63,628 nt of DNA from an uncultured Clostridia bacterium (GCA_947167045.1 CAMVGO010000007.1:1-63628), one strand, 5' to 3'; shown: positions 45,254 to 54,215, counted from the stretch's first letter. The notes: a model not told the origin generated them from the sequence alone. Numbers and translations: made by a program.

Positions 45254-45514
45254 TTAAGCCTTGGCAGCGTTAGCAGCCTTAGCAAGTCTGGACTTTGTTC
45301 TGGAAGCTGCGTTCTTGCTCATGTGACCCTTAGCAGCAGCCTTGTCCAATGCCTTCTGAGTGTTCTTGATCGTAGCATCAAGATTCTCGCCGGAAGCAAT
45401 ATCAGCCTTTGCCTTCTTGACAGTTGTGCGGATAGCACTCTTCTTGCCCTTGTTGGCAACAGCTTTCTTCTCAGAAACCTTTACACGCTTGATAGCTGAT
45501 TTGATATTAGGCAT
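45254..45514 (-). CDS. rpsT: 30S ribosomal protein S20
   Basis: 86 residues, ATG with AAGGAGAAG site. S20 binds 16S rRNA early in small-subunit assembly. The start MPNIKSAIKRVKVSEK and the Lys/Ala-rich helices (KKSAIRTTVKKA, KGHMSKNAASRTKSRL) are typical. Single-gene transcript with its own promoter and terminator. Confidence 0.97.
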   Translation of the reverse strand: MPNIKSAIKRVKVSEKKAVANKGKKSAIRTTVKKAKADIASGENLDATIKNTQKALDKAAAKGHMSKNAASRTKSRLAKAANAAKA

Positions 45515-45557
45515 CTTTCTTCTCCTTTATAGAGTTATATCTTCAAATTACCGAAGA

Positions 45558-45586
45558 ATTGTATCACGATTGTTTTTTATTCGCAA
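45558..45586 (-). promoter_or_regulatory. Promoter of rpsT
   Basis: On the minus strand TTGCGA (45581-45586), 17-base spacer, TACAAT (45558-45563) with an extended TGA before it. It overlaps the 3-prime end of the upstream methyltransferase gene. Confidence 0.75.
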
Positions 45587-46296
45587 GACTTTGTTGCTTC
45601 ATAAAGCCCGATACTTGCGGCAATTGTAATATTCAGGCTGTCAATATCACCGGAATGCTCTATTCTTATCGGCTTACCTATGTCTTTAAAAGCCGGATCC
45701 AGTCCCGTGGCCTCATTTCCCATTATGAGCGAAAAGGGTCTTTTTATCGTTGTTTCCTGCAGTTTTGTGCTTCCGTCCAGCATGAACGGATACAGATTGT
45801 TTTCAGGGAATCTCGACGCATAATCCCCGAACCGCTCAAATACTTCTATCCTTACGCTCGCGCAAGCGCCCATGGAAGCTCTTATGGTCTTCGGATCAAA
45901 TGGATCGGCGGACGTCTTCCCGACTATCGCGATGTCATGCACGCCAAAGCCAAGGCAGCTCCTTGTGATCGTTCCGAGGTTTCCGCAGTTCGAAGGATTC
46001 ACGAGCACCATGTGATCACCAGCCCTGAGCGGAGTGGTCTTTTTCTCTATCACGCAGATAACGAAGCAGTTGTCCTTCTTTGACAGTATGTTGAACGGTT
46101 TTTCTTCCGTCGACACGGGAATATCCTTCCCGCAGATATCCCTGATCTTTTCTATCGTTTCCACCGACCGGAAAGAAGGATGAAGTATCACTGCCCTGAC
46201 GTCTTCCCTCTTCTTGAGAAGGTACTCCATCGCCACTGTGGCACCGAGCCCGTATGTGTATATATTGTTGCTTTTGTAGCTTGAAACTTTAATCAA
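45577..46296 (-). CDS. SpoU/TrmH-family RNA 2-prime-O-methyltransferase
   Basis: 239 residues, TTG start (MIKVSSYKSNNIYT) with GGGAGA about 8 bases upstream. SPOUT-fold signatures are all in the C-terminal half: NPSNCGNLGTITRSC (motif 1), FSLIMGNEATGLD (motif 2) and SLNITIAASIGLYEA (motif 3). These enzymes methylate a ribose in tRNA or rRNA; the site cannot be told from sequence. The N-terminal part lacks the standard RNA-binding substrate domain pattern and is probably a shortened one. Confidence 0.88.
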   Translation of the reverse strand: MIKVSSYKSNNIYTYGLGATVAMEYLLKKREDVRAVILHPSFRSVETIEKIRDICGKDIPVSTEEKPFNILSKKDNCFVICVIEKKTTPLRAGDHMVLVNPSNCGNLGTITRSCLGFGVHDIAIVGKTSADPFDPKTIRASMGACASVRIEVFERFGDYASRFPENNLYPFMLDGSTKLQETTIKRPFSLIMGNEATGLDPAFKDIGKPIRIEHSGDIDSLNITIAASIGLYEATKSCE

Positions 46297-46366
46297 AATG
46301 CATTCTCCCTGTCTGATATCTTATATGCTAATATACACATATATTAAAAGTAAAGGAGCAATTACT

Positions 46367-46735
46367 ATGGCAGAAAATCAAAACGCACAGGCTCAGGGTG
46401 GCCCTTACACAGAGCAGCTTCCCTCAAATGCCAAGTTGTTTTCGATCCTTGCTTACATCGGACTTCTTTGGCTCTTGGGTCTTTTGATCTCACCTGAGAA
46501 GACTTCCCCCTTCGTAAGAAATCACGTTAACAACGGCATCCTTCTGCTTATCATGGAAGGTATCGCAGGTGTAGTAGGAACACTTATGGGATTAATCCCT
46601 TATGTAGGATGGCTCTTCGAGCTCGCACTCTGGGGATGCTGTGTAGCTGTTATGGTCATGGGTATCGTAGCAGCTGCTAAGACAAAGTACTTCTCCATTC
46701 CGGTCATCGGCGACAAGATCAAGATCGTTAAGTGA
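46367..46735 (+). CDS. Small DUF4870/Tic20-like membrane protein
   Basis: 122 residues from the ATG at 46367 (MAENQNAQAQGG), with AAAGGAG at 9 bases. Three TM segments; LFSILAYIGLLWLLGLLISP, FVRNHVNNGILLLI and the C-terminal FSIPVIGDKIKIVK match the DUF4870-type family of small membrane proteins of unknown function. It is a single gene with a strong terminator. Confidence 0.82.
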   Translation: MAENQNAQAQGGPYTEQLPSNAKLFSILAYIGLLWLLGLLISPEKTSPFVRNHVNNGILLLIMEGIAGVVGTLMGLIPYVGWLFELALWGCCVAVMVMGIVAAAKTKYFSIPVIGDKIKIVK

Positions 46736-46760
46736 TCTTTCAGACAACATGACTTCAAAG

Positions 46761-46790
46761 GACCTGCATCAGACGGTGCAGGTCTTTTAT
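46761..46790 (+). terminator. Rho-independent terminator after the DUF4870-like gene
   Basis: A perfect 8-bp stem (GACCTGCA 46761-46768 with TGCAGGTC 46777-46784) followed by TTTTATTT. Confidence 0.9.
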
Positions 46791-46819
46791 TTGCAGACAA
46801 ACTGCAAAACATATATAAT
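46791..46819 (+). promoter_or_regulatory. Promoter of tRNA-Pro
   Basis: TTGCAG (46791-46796), 17-base spacer, TATAAT (46814-46819), about 15 bases before the mature tRNA end. Confidence 0.8.
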
Positions 46820-46834
46820 TATCGCCGTGAACTT

Positions 46835-46910
46835 CGAGGTGTAGCGCAGTTGGTAGCGTACGTGCTTTGGGAGCATGGGGTCGCAAGTTCGAGTCTTGTC
46901 ACCTCGACCA
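46835..46910 (+). tRNA. tRNA-Pro (anticodon UGG)
   Basis: 76 bases including an encoded CCA. The acceptor stem pairs CGAGGTG with CACCTCG; the D arm contains AGTTGGTA; the anticodon loop TTTGGGA gives TGG, which reads proline codons; the T loop is TTCGAGT. All four arms fold normally. It has its own promoter and terminator. Confidence 0.96.
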
Positions 46911-46916
46911 CAGGAT

Positions 46917-46947
46917 AAAAAGACCGGATCCTTTTCCGGTCTTTTTG
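46917..46947. terminator. Bidirectional terminator between tRNA-Pro and the acyltransferase gene
   Basis: An 11-bp stem (46917-46927 with 46935-46945) carries A-tracts on one side and T-tracts on the other, so it works for the tRNA on the plus strand and for the acyltransferase on the minus strand. Confidence 0.88.
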
Positions 46948-46956
46948 TTTATCGGA

Positions 46957-48063
46957 TCAGAGCCTTTTTCCGATCGCTTCCACTATTTTTCCCGAAAGAA
47001 CCCCAAGCAGTCCCGCAAGCTTATCCAGTCTGACCAGTTTAAATAAGAGCATCCTTACCTTGTCGATAAGGCAGGCACAGATAACAAACAAGACCGCGTA
47101 AACAACAATGCAGAGAATGGTCAGCAGGATATTAAGTTTTGTAAAAGGAACAAAGAGATCATACATGAATAAATAGACGACCGGGTGCGTGTTTATGAGA
47201 TATGAAGCAAACACACACGGCGAAAGGAATCTGAGGATCTTCTTGAACCCTTCCCCGAACTTTATCCTCTTGAATAAGATCAGATAGCAGACTGCCATCG
47301 TGAGCATGGTCGGCGAGATGTATTTACTGAGGAGATAGTTATCCCATTTCGAATTAACAAAACTGATCTCCTTCACCCAGATATACCAGCCAAAACTTAT
47401 AAGCGTACAGATGACAATACCGCATATCAGTTTTATGTTCGAGAGTTTTTCGAATAATCCGCATTTTTTGATGGATGCGCCGAGGAAATACAGCACGAAC
47501 ACCCATGTAAAAGAAAACGGCTGAACTATTCCCAGGTTGTTCGCGAAAAGCGAAAAAAATGAGAATACCAGAACAACAACGACAACCGTTTTCCGGAGCG
47601 TTGTCTCAGGAAGCGACCTGACCGCCATATTAATGAACGGCGACAGCAGATATACCACAAAATACGCAGAGTAATACCAATACTCAAAACTGAAGAGCGG
47701 CAATACCGCACTGTAAAGATCATTGACAGTGACTCTGTCGGGAAGCACACAAAAGAAAACTGAAACGATGATCAGACCGTAGAAAACGACCTGAAACCAC
47801 AGACTGAAGATCCTCTCGCGGTTGAGCTTTTTGGGCTGCCCGGTATATGAGACATACCCGGTGGTAAGCGCAAAGATGTTTACCGCGCATGAACACCAGA
47901 AGAAGAGGATCATGATAAGCAGATGATTTCCGCCTTTGCTCGCAAACACAACACCTCCCATTCCGAGAGCGTGCAGTATTACAACATAGATCATGGAAAG
48001 GATCTTCAGAGCATCTAATCCGTAATTGCGTTTATCTGTTATTGACGGCTGTATCTGTTCCAA
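46957..48063 (-). CDS. Acyltransferase-3 family membrane protein
   Basis: 368 residues, TTG start; the nearest ribosome-like site (GGAAGGA) is about 13 bases away, longer than usual, so the start is uncertain. About ten TM helices. The N-terminal YGLDALKILSMIYVVILHALG contains the family His thought to take part in acyl transfer, and FALTTGYVSY matches the next motif. Such proteins O-acetylate surface polysaccharide, peptidoglycan or lipids. Stands between the tRNA and the cNMP-binding gene. Confidence 0.85.
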   Translation of the reverse strand: MEQIQPSITDKRNYGLDALKILSMIYVVILHALGMGGVVFASKGGNHLLIMILFFWCSCAVNIFALTTGYVSYTGQPKKLNRERIFSLWFQVVFYGLIIVSVFFCVLPDRVTVNDLYSAVLPLFSFEYWYYSAYFVVYLLSPFINMAVRSLPETTLRKTVVVVVLVFSFFSLFANNLGIVQPFSFTWVFVLYFLGASIKKCGLFEKLSNIKLICGIVICTLISFGWYIWVKEISFVNSKWDNYLLSKYISPTMLTMAVCYLILFKRIKFGEGFKKILRFLSPCVFASYLINTHPVVYLFMYDLFVPFTKLNILLTILCIVVYAVLFVICACLIDKVRMLLFKLVRLDKLAGLLGVLSGKIVEAIGKRL

Positions 48064-48099
48064 TGCTTACATCGATCCTTCCCGCTGATCATCTGGAGA

Positions 48100-49011
48100 T
48101 CATTTTCTGTTGTAGATCTCGGTAATCTCCTTGCATGTGCTGAGGAAATCGATGTTAAGGCGTCTTAAGCGGTAAGACAGCTGCCTTAAGATCATCTCGA
48201 TCTTGGCAGGACAGGAACGGAATACCGTCTCGAGATCTTCGGGGCAGATAAACTCAACGACAGTCTTATCGGCTTCGGCAACGGCCGTAGCACTCCTCGG
48301 TTCCTCCGCGAGCATTCCCATCTCACCGAAGAAAGTAACCGCTTCTATCTCGCCTGTCTTATTCTCATCTCTTGTACGGTAACCGGTATAAAAACATATG
48401 CGGCCGGAATGCAGTATATACATGCAGTTATCGACCGCACCTTCTTTATGAACGATCATTCCCTTTCTGTATTCCTTAAGCTTTCCGGTACCGTCATCCT
48501 TAAAGCCTTCGAATGCCTTGCGGCGCGATTCCTCGCTCGGCTCGTTCATCTTATTCTTGTTCGACTGATACATGTCGATATGTTTCTTTATCTTGGAAAA
48601 TAATGACTGGTTCTTCTTTGCGGAATCGGAAGCACGCAGCTGCTCCAGCAGCACCTTTGATTCATTATAGTCAGTTTCCATCGCATGAACCCTGTTAACG
48701 AGATGCCTGATGAGCTCTATTATCATCTCCGGATGTTCCTCGAAAAAAGCATTCATCTCATCACCCGGGATCTCTACCGCGGTAACATTGCCTTTGGCAA
48801 CGATCGTTGCGCTTCTGGGATACGCTTCAAGGATCGACATCTCCCCGAAGAATTCGCCTGCCTCAAGTACGGCAAGCTTTACCTGATCTTCCTTTCCCGA
48901 ACCCGCGTAAACAAAAGCACTTCCTTCTTCGATAAGGAAAAAACTCTTGCCCGAGTCACCCTCTTTGATTATCACTTCACCATTTCTGAAAGTCTTCTCA
49001 ACTAAACCCAT
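48100..49011 (-). CDS. Tandem cyclic-nucleotide-binding-domain protein without an output domain
   Basis: 303 residues, ATG with AAAGGAAG site. Two cyclic-nucleotide-binding folds (about 1-120 and 165-285), each with a good phosphate-binding cassette: FGEMSILEAYPRSATIVA and FGEMGMLAEEPRSATAVA, both keeping the Glu and Arg that contact cyclic nucleotide. They are joined by a basic, helical linker. The C-terminal helix is short and no helix-turn-helix, kinase or channel part is present. It may be a cyclic-nucleotide sensor that binds another protein. No cyclase is encoded in the window. Confidence 0.82.
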   Translation of the reverse strand: MGLVEKTFRNGEVIIKEGDSGKSFFLIEEGSAFVYAGSGKEDQVKLAVLEAGEFFGEMSILEAYPRSATIVAKGNVTAVEIPGDEMNAFFEEHPEMIIELIRHLVNRVHAMETDYNESKVLLEQLRASDSAKKNQSLFSKIKKHIDMYQSNKNKMNEPSEESRRKAFEGFKDDGTGKLKEYRKGMIVHKEGAVDNCMYILHSGRICFYTGYRTRDENKTGEIEAVTFFGEMGMLAEEPRSATAVAEADKTVVEFICPEDLETVFRSCPAKIEMILRQLSYRLRRLNIDFLSTCKEITEIYNRK

Positions 49012-49090
49012 ATTGCGAACTTCCTTTCTGTATAGTCTTTATGTTTAATCAAATTGTATTTTCGGAAGGAATATCAACATCTCTGATACT

Positions 49091-49112
49091 TTATTGTATC
49101 AGAAAAACAGGG
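49091..49112. repeat. Perfect 8-bp inverted repeat downstream of the plsC-type gene
   Basis: TCTGATAC and GTATCAGA enclose a six-base loop. It lies in the gap between the end of the plsC-type gene and the cNMP-binding gene. There is no clear T-run, so it may be a weak terminator of the coaW operon, or an operator for the cNMP-binding gene. Confidence 0.5.
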
Positions 49113-49140
49113 CTTCTTCATAGTAGGAGAAAGGTCCGGT

Positions 49141-50004
49141 TTACCTCGAACCGCGGTATCCGATACCATATTTATCGGTGTAATAATCTATCCTCTTCGA
49201 GTCATCGAAAACGGGGCCGTATATGTTATCCTCCGGAGATATCCCGACCAGTGAACAAACGGCTCTGTGTGCCCTTACGGTAAGATCTTTTTCGCGCTCT
49301 TTCGGCTTCAGATCCTTATCCGGAAATAAAGGTTCTCCGATGTGCAGTGTAAAAAGAGCAGTCTGATAAAAGATGTTTTTCCTTATCCTTCCGGGCTCAC
49401 GGTATGAGAATCCGAGCGGGATCACCGGTTTGTCATTACTTACAGCTATAAAAGCCGCCCCCCGTTTGAAAGGTCTGATAGGAGCATAGTATTCCCACAT
49501 GCTTCCCTCTGCATAAATGTGAAGCCAGCCGTGTTCATTGAGAAGTCCGCTGAGAGCCTTAAGATGTGCCTTTTGTCCTGCTATGTTATCCTCAGGAATC
49601 GGTATGCCTCCTACCAGACGGATCAGCGTTCCGTTCTCTCCGTTTATGTTCTTGTCCCAAGCCAGCAGATATGGTCTGTGCGGGCTTATGGCTTTCATTA
49701 TCGCAATATAGTCCCACATGTGGACGTGATTACACACGGATATCACTCCGTTATCAAGGATATCCCTGTGCTTCTTCAGATTATCCCTACCCTCGATCCT
49801 GAGCCCGAGGCGTATGGCAGCCAGAGGAAAAACAACAAGTTTCAGAAGGATGCGCACCATTGTCTGTTTAAAGCGGAACCAGCCTGATTTGTCGATATAA
49901 GGATAAGATGCGTCAAATACATATCCGCGGTCCTTTCGGATCTCAAGATAATGCATGTCTGTCTCTTCCGGATACGGGAACCTGTTTGTCTTCGGATCAA
50001 ACAT
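49141..50004 (-). CDS. PlsC-type glycerolipid acyltransferase
   Basis: 287 residues, ATG six bases after the hemZ stop. The catalytic H-x4-D is in VCNHVHMWDYIAIM and the glycerophosphate-binding motif in YAEGSMWEYY, as in 1-acyl-glycerol-3-phosphate acyltransferases. One membrane-associated hydrophobic segment (MVRILLKLVVFPLAAIRLGL) precedes the active site. It probably acylates lysophosphatidate or a related lipid. Last gene of the coaW-DUF1624-DUF3810-hemZ operon. Confidence 0.85.
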   Translation of the reverse strand: MFDPKTNRFPYPEETDMHYLEIRKDRGYVFDASYPYIDKSGWFRFKQTMVRILLKLVVFPLAAIRLGLRIEGRDNLKKHRDILDNGVISVCNHVHMWDYIAIMKAISPHRPYLLAWDKNINGENGTLIRLVGGIPIPEDNIAGQKAHLKALSGLLNEHGWLHIYAEGSMWEYYAPIRPFKRGAAFIAVSNDKPVIPLGFSYREPGRIRKNIFYQTALFTLHIGEPLFPDKDLKPKEREKDLTVRAHRAVCSLVGISPEDNIYGPVFDDSKRIDYYTDKYGIGYRGSR

Positions 50005-50010
50005 TGCAAG

Positions 50011-51429
50011 TCACTTAAGACCGAAGAACGCGGATTTCTTTTCCGCCATCTCTTCGACTCTTTCCATGTAGGTCAGCGCATCTTTTATTGTCGGGCACCT
50101 CTCGACCCTGTGTTTGTGCTGCCCGCCTTCCTGGGCAAAACAACGCTTGCTCATGCCGCCTGCGCCGAATGACAGCACATCCCTGGCATCGCTCATCATC
50201 GCAACATTATAGAGATTTCCTGTTTCACCCTTTGCAAAACCGGTGTTCTCGAGACCGTGTCCCGTATCTTTTTGACGGTACATATAATACGGATGATATC
50301 CGGCTTCATAAAGCAGCCTGTAGCTCTCCGCAACGCTCTCATCAAGAGAGCCTCTGGTCATGTCAACATCCATGACCTGTTCCCTTGAGATCCTCGCGCG
50401 TCTCTTTTTATACAGTGTGTGGACCGTTATGTTTGCAGGCGCAAGTTCAATTACTTTTTTTGCAGACTCTATGTGGTCGGCGGCATTTTCGTAAGGGAGT
50501 CCTGCGATAAGATCCATGTTTATCAGGTCAAAACCCATTTCACAGGCCTTTCTGTACACTCTGACCGTATCTTCGGCAGTGTGTTTTCTGCCAAGCTTCA
50601 TGAGAGTATCTGATCTCATTGTCTGCGGATTGATGCAGATCCTGGTGATCCCGTGCTCTCTCATCGAGATGAGCTTTTCTTCCGTAATAGTGTCGGGTCT
50701 TCCAGCCTCCACAGTAACTTCACATCCGGAAGTTATATTGAGTTCAGAGTACATGCAGTCAAGCAGCGATGCGAACTCCTTTTCCTCAAGGACGGTCGGA
50801 GTACCGCCTCCGACATAGACCGCAGACAGGGGTCTTTTCAAAGAGGGAGCCACTATGCTTATCTCGTGCTCGAGAGCCTTTTCATAACTCCTGAGTCTGT
50901 CCATATGGCAAGAGATATCTGATGATACAAATGAACAGTATTCACATCTTGAAGGACAGAAAGGAATGCCTATGTAGACACAGAGACTGTCCTCCGGAAC
51001 CATCGAAAGGAGCCTCTGTTCCTCGCGTGATGTCTCGAAAGCAAGACGCGCCTTGTCGCTCCTTACAAAATACTTCTTCTCAAGTGCTTCCGGCCTGTCC
51101 TCTTCACAGGCAACAAGCGTCGGTCTTATTCCGGTCAGACACCCCCAGGGCATGTTCATCGAGGTGATGTCAGCCATGGCGATATATAGAGATCTTTTTA
51201 TCTCACGCCCTGGTTCAAGCACCTCACCGTCACACGCATAAGATTTCTCTTTTGAATAAGTAACGGATCTTCCGTCATCCAGAAGTTCGTTAACGAGCGT
51301 AATGTCCGGACCGTCCGGAGCTACGACCTTTCCCTCATCCTTCAGTTCTTCGGGCACTCCCGCGAACATCCTGACGACATCTGATACCCCGTAATATTTA
51401 TCATGACCTTTAAGGATCACTTCAAGCAT
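50011..51429 (-). CDS. hemZ: HemZ-type radical SAM coproporphyrinogen dehydrogenase
   Basis: 472 residues from the ATG at 51429 (MLEVILKGHDKYYG), with AGAGGTGG just upstream; it overlaps the DUF3810 stop by 8 bases. HemZ is an oxygen-independent coproporphyrinogen III oxidase-like enzyme. It has the HemZ-specific N-terminal part of about 160 residues (WGCLTGIRPTLVA), followed by the radical SAM Fe-S motif CPSRCEYCSF, the second motif YVGGGTPTVLE and INMDLIAGLPYE. Some family members have other roles, so heme synthesis is probable rather than shown. Confidence 0.87.
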   Translation of the reverse strand: MLEVILKGHDKYYGVSDVVRMFAGVPEELKDEGKVVAPDGPDITLVNELLDDGRSVTYSKEKSYACDGEVLEPGREIKRSLYIAMADITSMNMPWGCLTGIRPTLVACEEDRPEALEKKYFVRSDKARLAFETSREEQRLLSMVPEDSLCVYIGIPFCPSRCEYCSFVSSDISCHMDRLRSYEKALEHEISIVAPSLKRPLSAVYVGGGTPTVLEEKEFASLLDCMYSELNITSGCEVTVEAGRPDTITEEKLISMREHGITRICINPQTMRSDTLMKLGRKHTAEDTVRVYRKACEMGFDLINMDLIAGLPYENAADHIESAKKVIELAPANITVHTLYKKRRARISREQVMDVDMTRGSLDESVAESYRLLYEAGYHPYYMYRQKDTGHGLENTGFAKGETGNLYNVAMMSDARDVLSFGAGGMSKRCFAQEGGQHKHRVERCPTIKDALTYMERVEEMAEKKSAFFGLK

Positions 51430-52609
51430 CTTCCACCTCTGCCACATGTGTCAGATAGAATCTGACATATACACTGTCCGGAACATGATAGGATTCAAGT
51501 CCCTTTTCACCGTTGCTCCTTAAGAAAGTATCATTTACCTTGTCGCTTGTCTCGGTGATATCAATTCCGAACTTCTCTTTGATTGCATCCACCTCATTGT
51601 CTATCTTTTTCCAGTAGATAATATCCGCACTCATATCCCTGTATACCGGATTCATCTCGGATGTTGACGCATACTGCGGAACCACCTCACCCGTTTTGTC
51701 CGCAATATCTTCTGCCATGGCATACAGGTTCCAAAAGATCTCATAGTATCCGGCATACCTGAAGTCAGGTCTTGAAGACGAGCAGCATGCCAATACCGCG
51801 ATCGTATTGCAGTCGGTCTCACTCGCATAACCTTTTGCGTGGCAAAGCTCATGGCATAACGTGATCGGGTATTCGGTAATCCCCATATAGTCGGTATTGA
51901 GATTTACTTCTCCAAGAAACATATCATAAGCTCCGACTATATAGGTATAACTCCAGTAGTGGCTCATTGATACGGGCTTTGCACGGACATAATTACCGCT
52001 CAGCGGTATGTCGTATTTTTCCGCGAAAGAATCCACGAGCGAATTTGCAAATGAAGCTGAATTCTCAAAACTCTCATTCATGTGTGCGACACCGTTATAA
52101 TCCTCGCCGAGTTTGCTCCTGGCCTCTATCATTCCGAGATATGCCCATCTGAGAGCTTCGCAGTAATCTTCAAATGTCAGTTCCTTTTCGATAAATTCCA
52201 ATTCATCCGTCACATCGGTACGTCTGTAATTGAACCCGTGCATCGACTGAAAGATCAACGCGCCGAGCAGTGCAATTATCATTAGATTTCTGTATGACTT
52301 GTAGAGGTATAGCGCCGCACCCGAAGTAAGCAGTTTCTTTACCAGTATCACGAACCATACGACAAGACCTGTAGCGAGAGCAGGCACCAGACAGATTATC
52401 AGATTCTCCGTCACTGAATAATGGAAGAACATATTGAAGGTCTGGAAAAGGATGGAAATATTCGGAAATATAACCGCACCGTACCAGTCAGCAAAGCCTT
52501 CCGGTATAAACGCATTACATATGGCCGCAGCCAAAAACAGTACGGTAAGTACTATCACTGCCACGATGTGCAGGACTGTTCTTTTCTTTCCCTTCCTCGT
52601 TAACTTCAT
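51422..52609 (-). CDS. DUF3810 membrane protein with a metalloprotease-like HExxH motif
   Basis: 395 residues, ATG overlapping the DUF1624 stop (ATGA). Three TM helices in the first 130 residues, then a soluble domain with ITLCHELCHAKGYASETDCN, which contains HExxH plus a downstream Glu (E in ASE), the zinc-site pattern of gluzincins. This is the DUF3810 family, whose function is unknown. In topology the active-site domain would be outside or lie against the membrane. Operon neighbours suggest a membrane or lipid-related role but do not define it. Confidence 0.82.
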   Translation of the reverse strand: MKLTRKGKKRTVLHIVAVIVLTVLFLAAAICNAFIPEGFADWYGAVIFPNISILFQTFNMFFHYSVTENLIICLVPALATGLVVWFVILVKKLLTSGAALYLYKSYRNLMIIALLGALIFQSMHGFNYRRTDVTDELEFIEKELTFEDYCEALRWAYLGMIEARSKLGEDYNGVAHMNESFENSASFANSLVDSFAEKYDIPLSGNYVRAKPVSMSHYWSYTYIVGAYDMFLGEVNLNTDYMGITEYPITLCHELCHAKGYASETDCNTIAVLACCSSSRPDFRYAGYYEIFWNLYAMAEDIADKTGEVVPQYASTSEMNPVYRDMSADIIYWKKIDNEVDAIKEKFGIDITETSDKVNDTFLRSNGEKGLESYHVPDSVYVRFYLTHVAEVEDA

Positions 52610-53391
52610 CTAAACGCTCTTATAGCCAGAAAGATCAGATAAAGGATACCGTATACGACTGGCTGATGGGCAAGATAAATGATCAGCGAATGTCTTCCGA
52701 TGAATTCTATCGGTCTTGATACCGCCTTCATTACTTTCCCGCGTCCGGCAAACAATGTTTTTTTATCTTTGTAGCATACTCTGCCGATCACACATCCTAT
52801 AAGGAAAACACCAAGCCACGGGAACAACGGCATATAATCAGCCTGCCAGGGTGACCCCGCAATCTCAAATCCCACCGGCAGAAACGCGAGCGACTCAGTT
52901 GAATAATCCATATAGTGGATGTCACATCCGCAGATGACTATGTAAAGACCAACAATCCCCATAATTACGTTTACGACAGCAGGCTTTGCTTTAGTCTTCT
53001 TCTCGATGAATGATATGAGAGCATAGAGAAAAATACCACATGTGAGGACAGCGAGCACGTTGAACAGGATCAGGCAGTTCAGTCCGGCATAGTTTGTCAC
53101 AAAATATGTGACAACAGTAAGAAGAACCGTTGCGCCAAGGAGCTTTAAGCCTCTTTTTATGTTGTTTCGCGAGAATGTGCAGCAGATACCTGACACGCTT
53201 ACAAACAATACGACTATTACCGGATGAACAAAAGACCAGAACCAGCCCTTTTCGAGATAAGAAAACACATCAGCCCTGAATTCATATCGCACGTCCCACG
53301 ACATATGCATGAAGAGCATCATCAGTAGAGCGATACCCCTCAGGAGATCCAGTTCCCACGCGCGGTCGGAAGCCAGCCTTTTCTTACTCAC
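52606..53391 (-). CDS. DUF1624 / heparan-alpha-glucosaminide N-acetyltransferase-like membrane protein
   Basis: 261 residues, GTG start overlapping the coaW stop (GTGA). Seven to eight TM helices. The N-terminal ELDLLRGIALLMMLFMHMSWD has the HxxxD-like pattern of the family; FPWLGVFLIGCVIGR and FIGRHSLIIYLAHQP are also typical. The family is related to acyltransferases that carry acetyl groups across membranes. In this operon it follows pantothenate kinase, which makes CoA, so a role using acetyl-CoA is plausible but inferred. Confidence 0.82.
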   Translation of the reverse strand: MSKKRLASDRAWELDLLRGIALLMMLFMHMSWDVRYEFRADVFSYLEKGWFWSFVHPVIVVLFVSVSGICCTFSRNNIKRGLKLLGATVLLTVVTYFVTNYAGLNCLILFNVLAVLTCGIFLYALISFIEKKTKAKPAVVNVIMGIVGLYIVICGCDIHYMDYSTESLAFLPVGFEIAGSPWQADYMPLFPWLGVFLIGCVIGRVCYKDKKTLFAGRGKVMKAVSRPIEFIGRHSLIIYLAHQPVVYGILYLIFLAIRAFR

Positions 53392-54215
53392 TTATCTTCC
53401 TGCCCTTCTGCCAGACAGCTTCCAAGAGCTGTTGCAAACACTGCATCTTCCGGAACAATCATGTTGACCCCGTAAAGATCTTCAAACGGGATCAGGTATT
53501 CCTGGCACTCCTTAAGTCCGGTCAGTTGTCCCGTAAATACAATGTCTTTAATGTTGTATTGTCTGGATGCCATGACAGCTACAGTTCCGATGGCCTGATA
53601 TACCATATTGAACACGCCGGCCATCTTATCCTCCCTGGATAAGTCATCTGCCGCTTTTCCGAAATTGGACGCCGTGACATTCATAGGAAGTCCCGTGATA
53701 GCATTCTTGGTGATATCACCGATAGTGAGATCACATTTCAGGATATCGCCCTCAGTTGCCATATCAGAAAGCTTAACTGCATCAGATGTTCCGGTCAGAG
53801 CTAATCCGAGACCGACCAATGTGCCTCCGCCTACACCAGAACCGATTATGTGCTTTACAACACCCTTATTCGCTTCAAGGTATGCCGTACCGGTTCCCAT
53901 ACTGACGACTATTGCGTGTTCAAGTCCCGAAAGATATAATCCGCCTAATCCGGTTGCTTTGAATTCTTCGACATATATGGTCTTTATTCCGAAGATCGGC
54001 GACTGCGTAAACCCGGATCCGACTCCTGTGATATTTATCTGCTCGATATCATTTACTGAAAGTGAATGGTCATTTATGAGCTTGCCTACCGCTCCGAATG
54101 CCGATGTAACAGGGTCTGCCGCCTTTACTATATCCCTGGCGATTATCCTGCCGTCATTCATTCCGACGATCTTGGTCGTACTTCCACCGATATCCAACCC
54201 GACTTTTAATCTCAT
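53388..54215 (-). CDS. coaW: Type II pantothenate kinase
   Basis: 275 residues from the ATG at 54215 (MRLKVGLDIGGSTTK), with AAAGGATG upstream; the in-frame ATG at 54236 precedes that site. CoaW phosphorylates pantothenate in the first step of CoA synthesis, with little feedback by CoA. ASKHA-fold signatures: GLDIGGSTTKIVGM, SMGTGTAYL and GSGVGGGTLVGLGLALTG, and the C-terminal FTGQLTG. First gene of a five-gene operon with overlapping ends. Confidence 0.9.
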   Translation of the reverse strand: MRLKVGLDIGGSTTKIVGMNDGRIIARDIVKAADPVTSAFGAVGKLINDHSLSVNDIEQINITGVGSGFTQSPIFGIKTIYVEEFKATGLGGLYLSGLEHAIVVSMGTGTAYLEANKGVVKHIIGSGVGGGTLVGLGLALTGTSDAVKLSDMATEGDILKCDLTIGDITKNAITGLPMNVTASNFGKAADDLSREDKMAGVFNMVYQAIGTVAVMASRQYNIKDIVFTGQLTGLKECQEYLIPFEDLYGVNMIVPEDAVFATALGSCLAEGQEDK

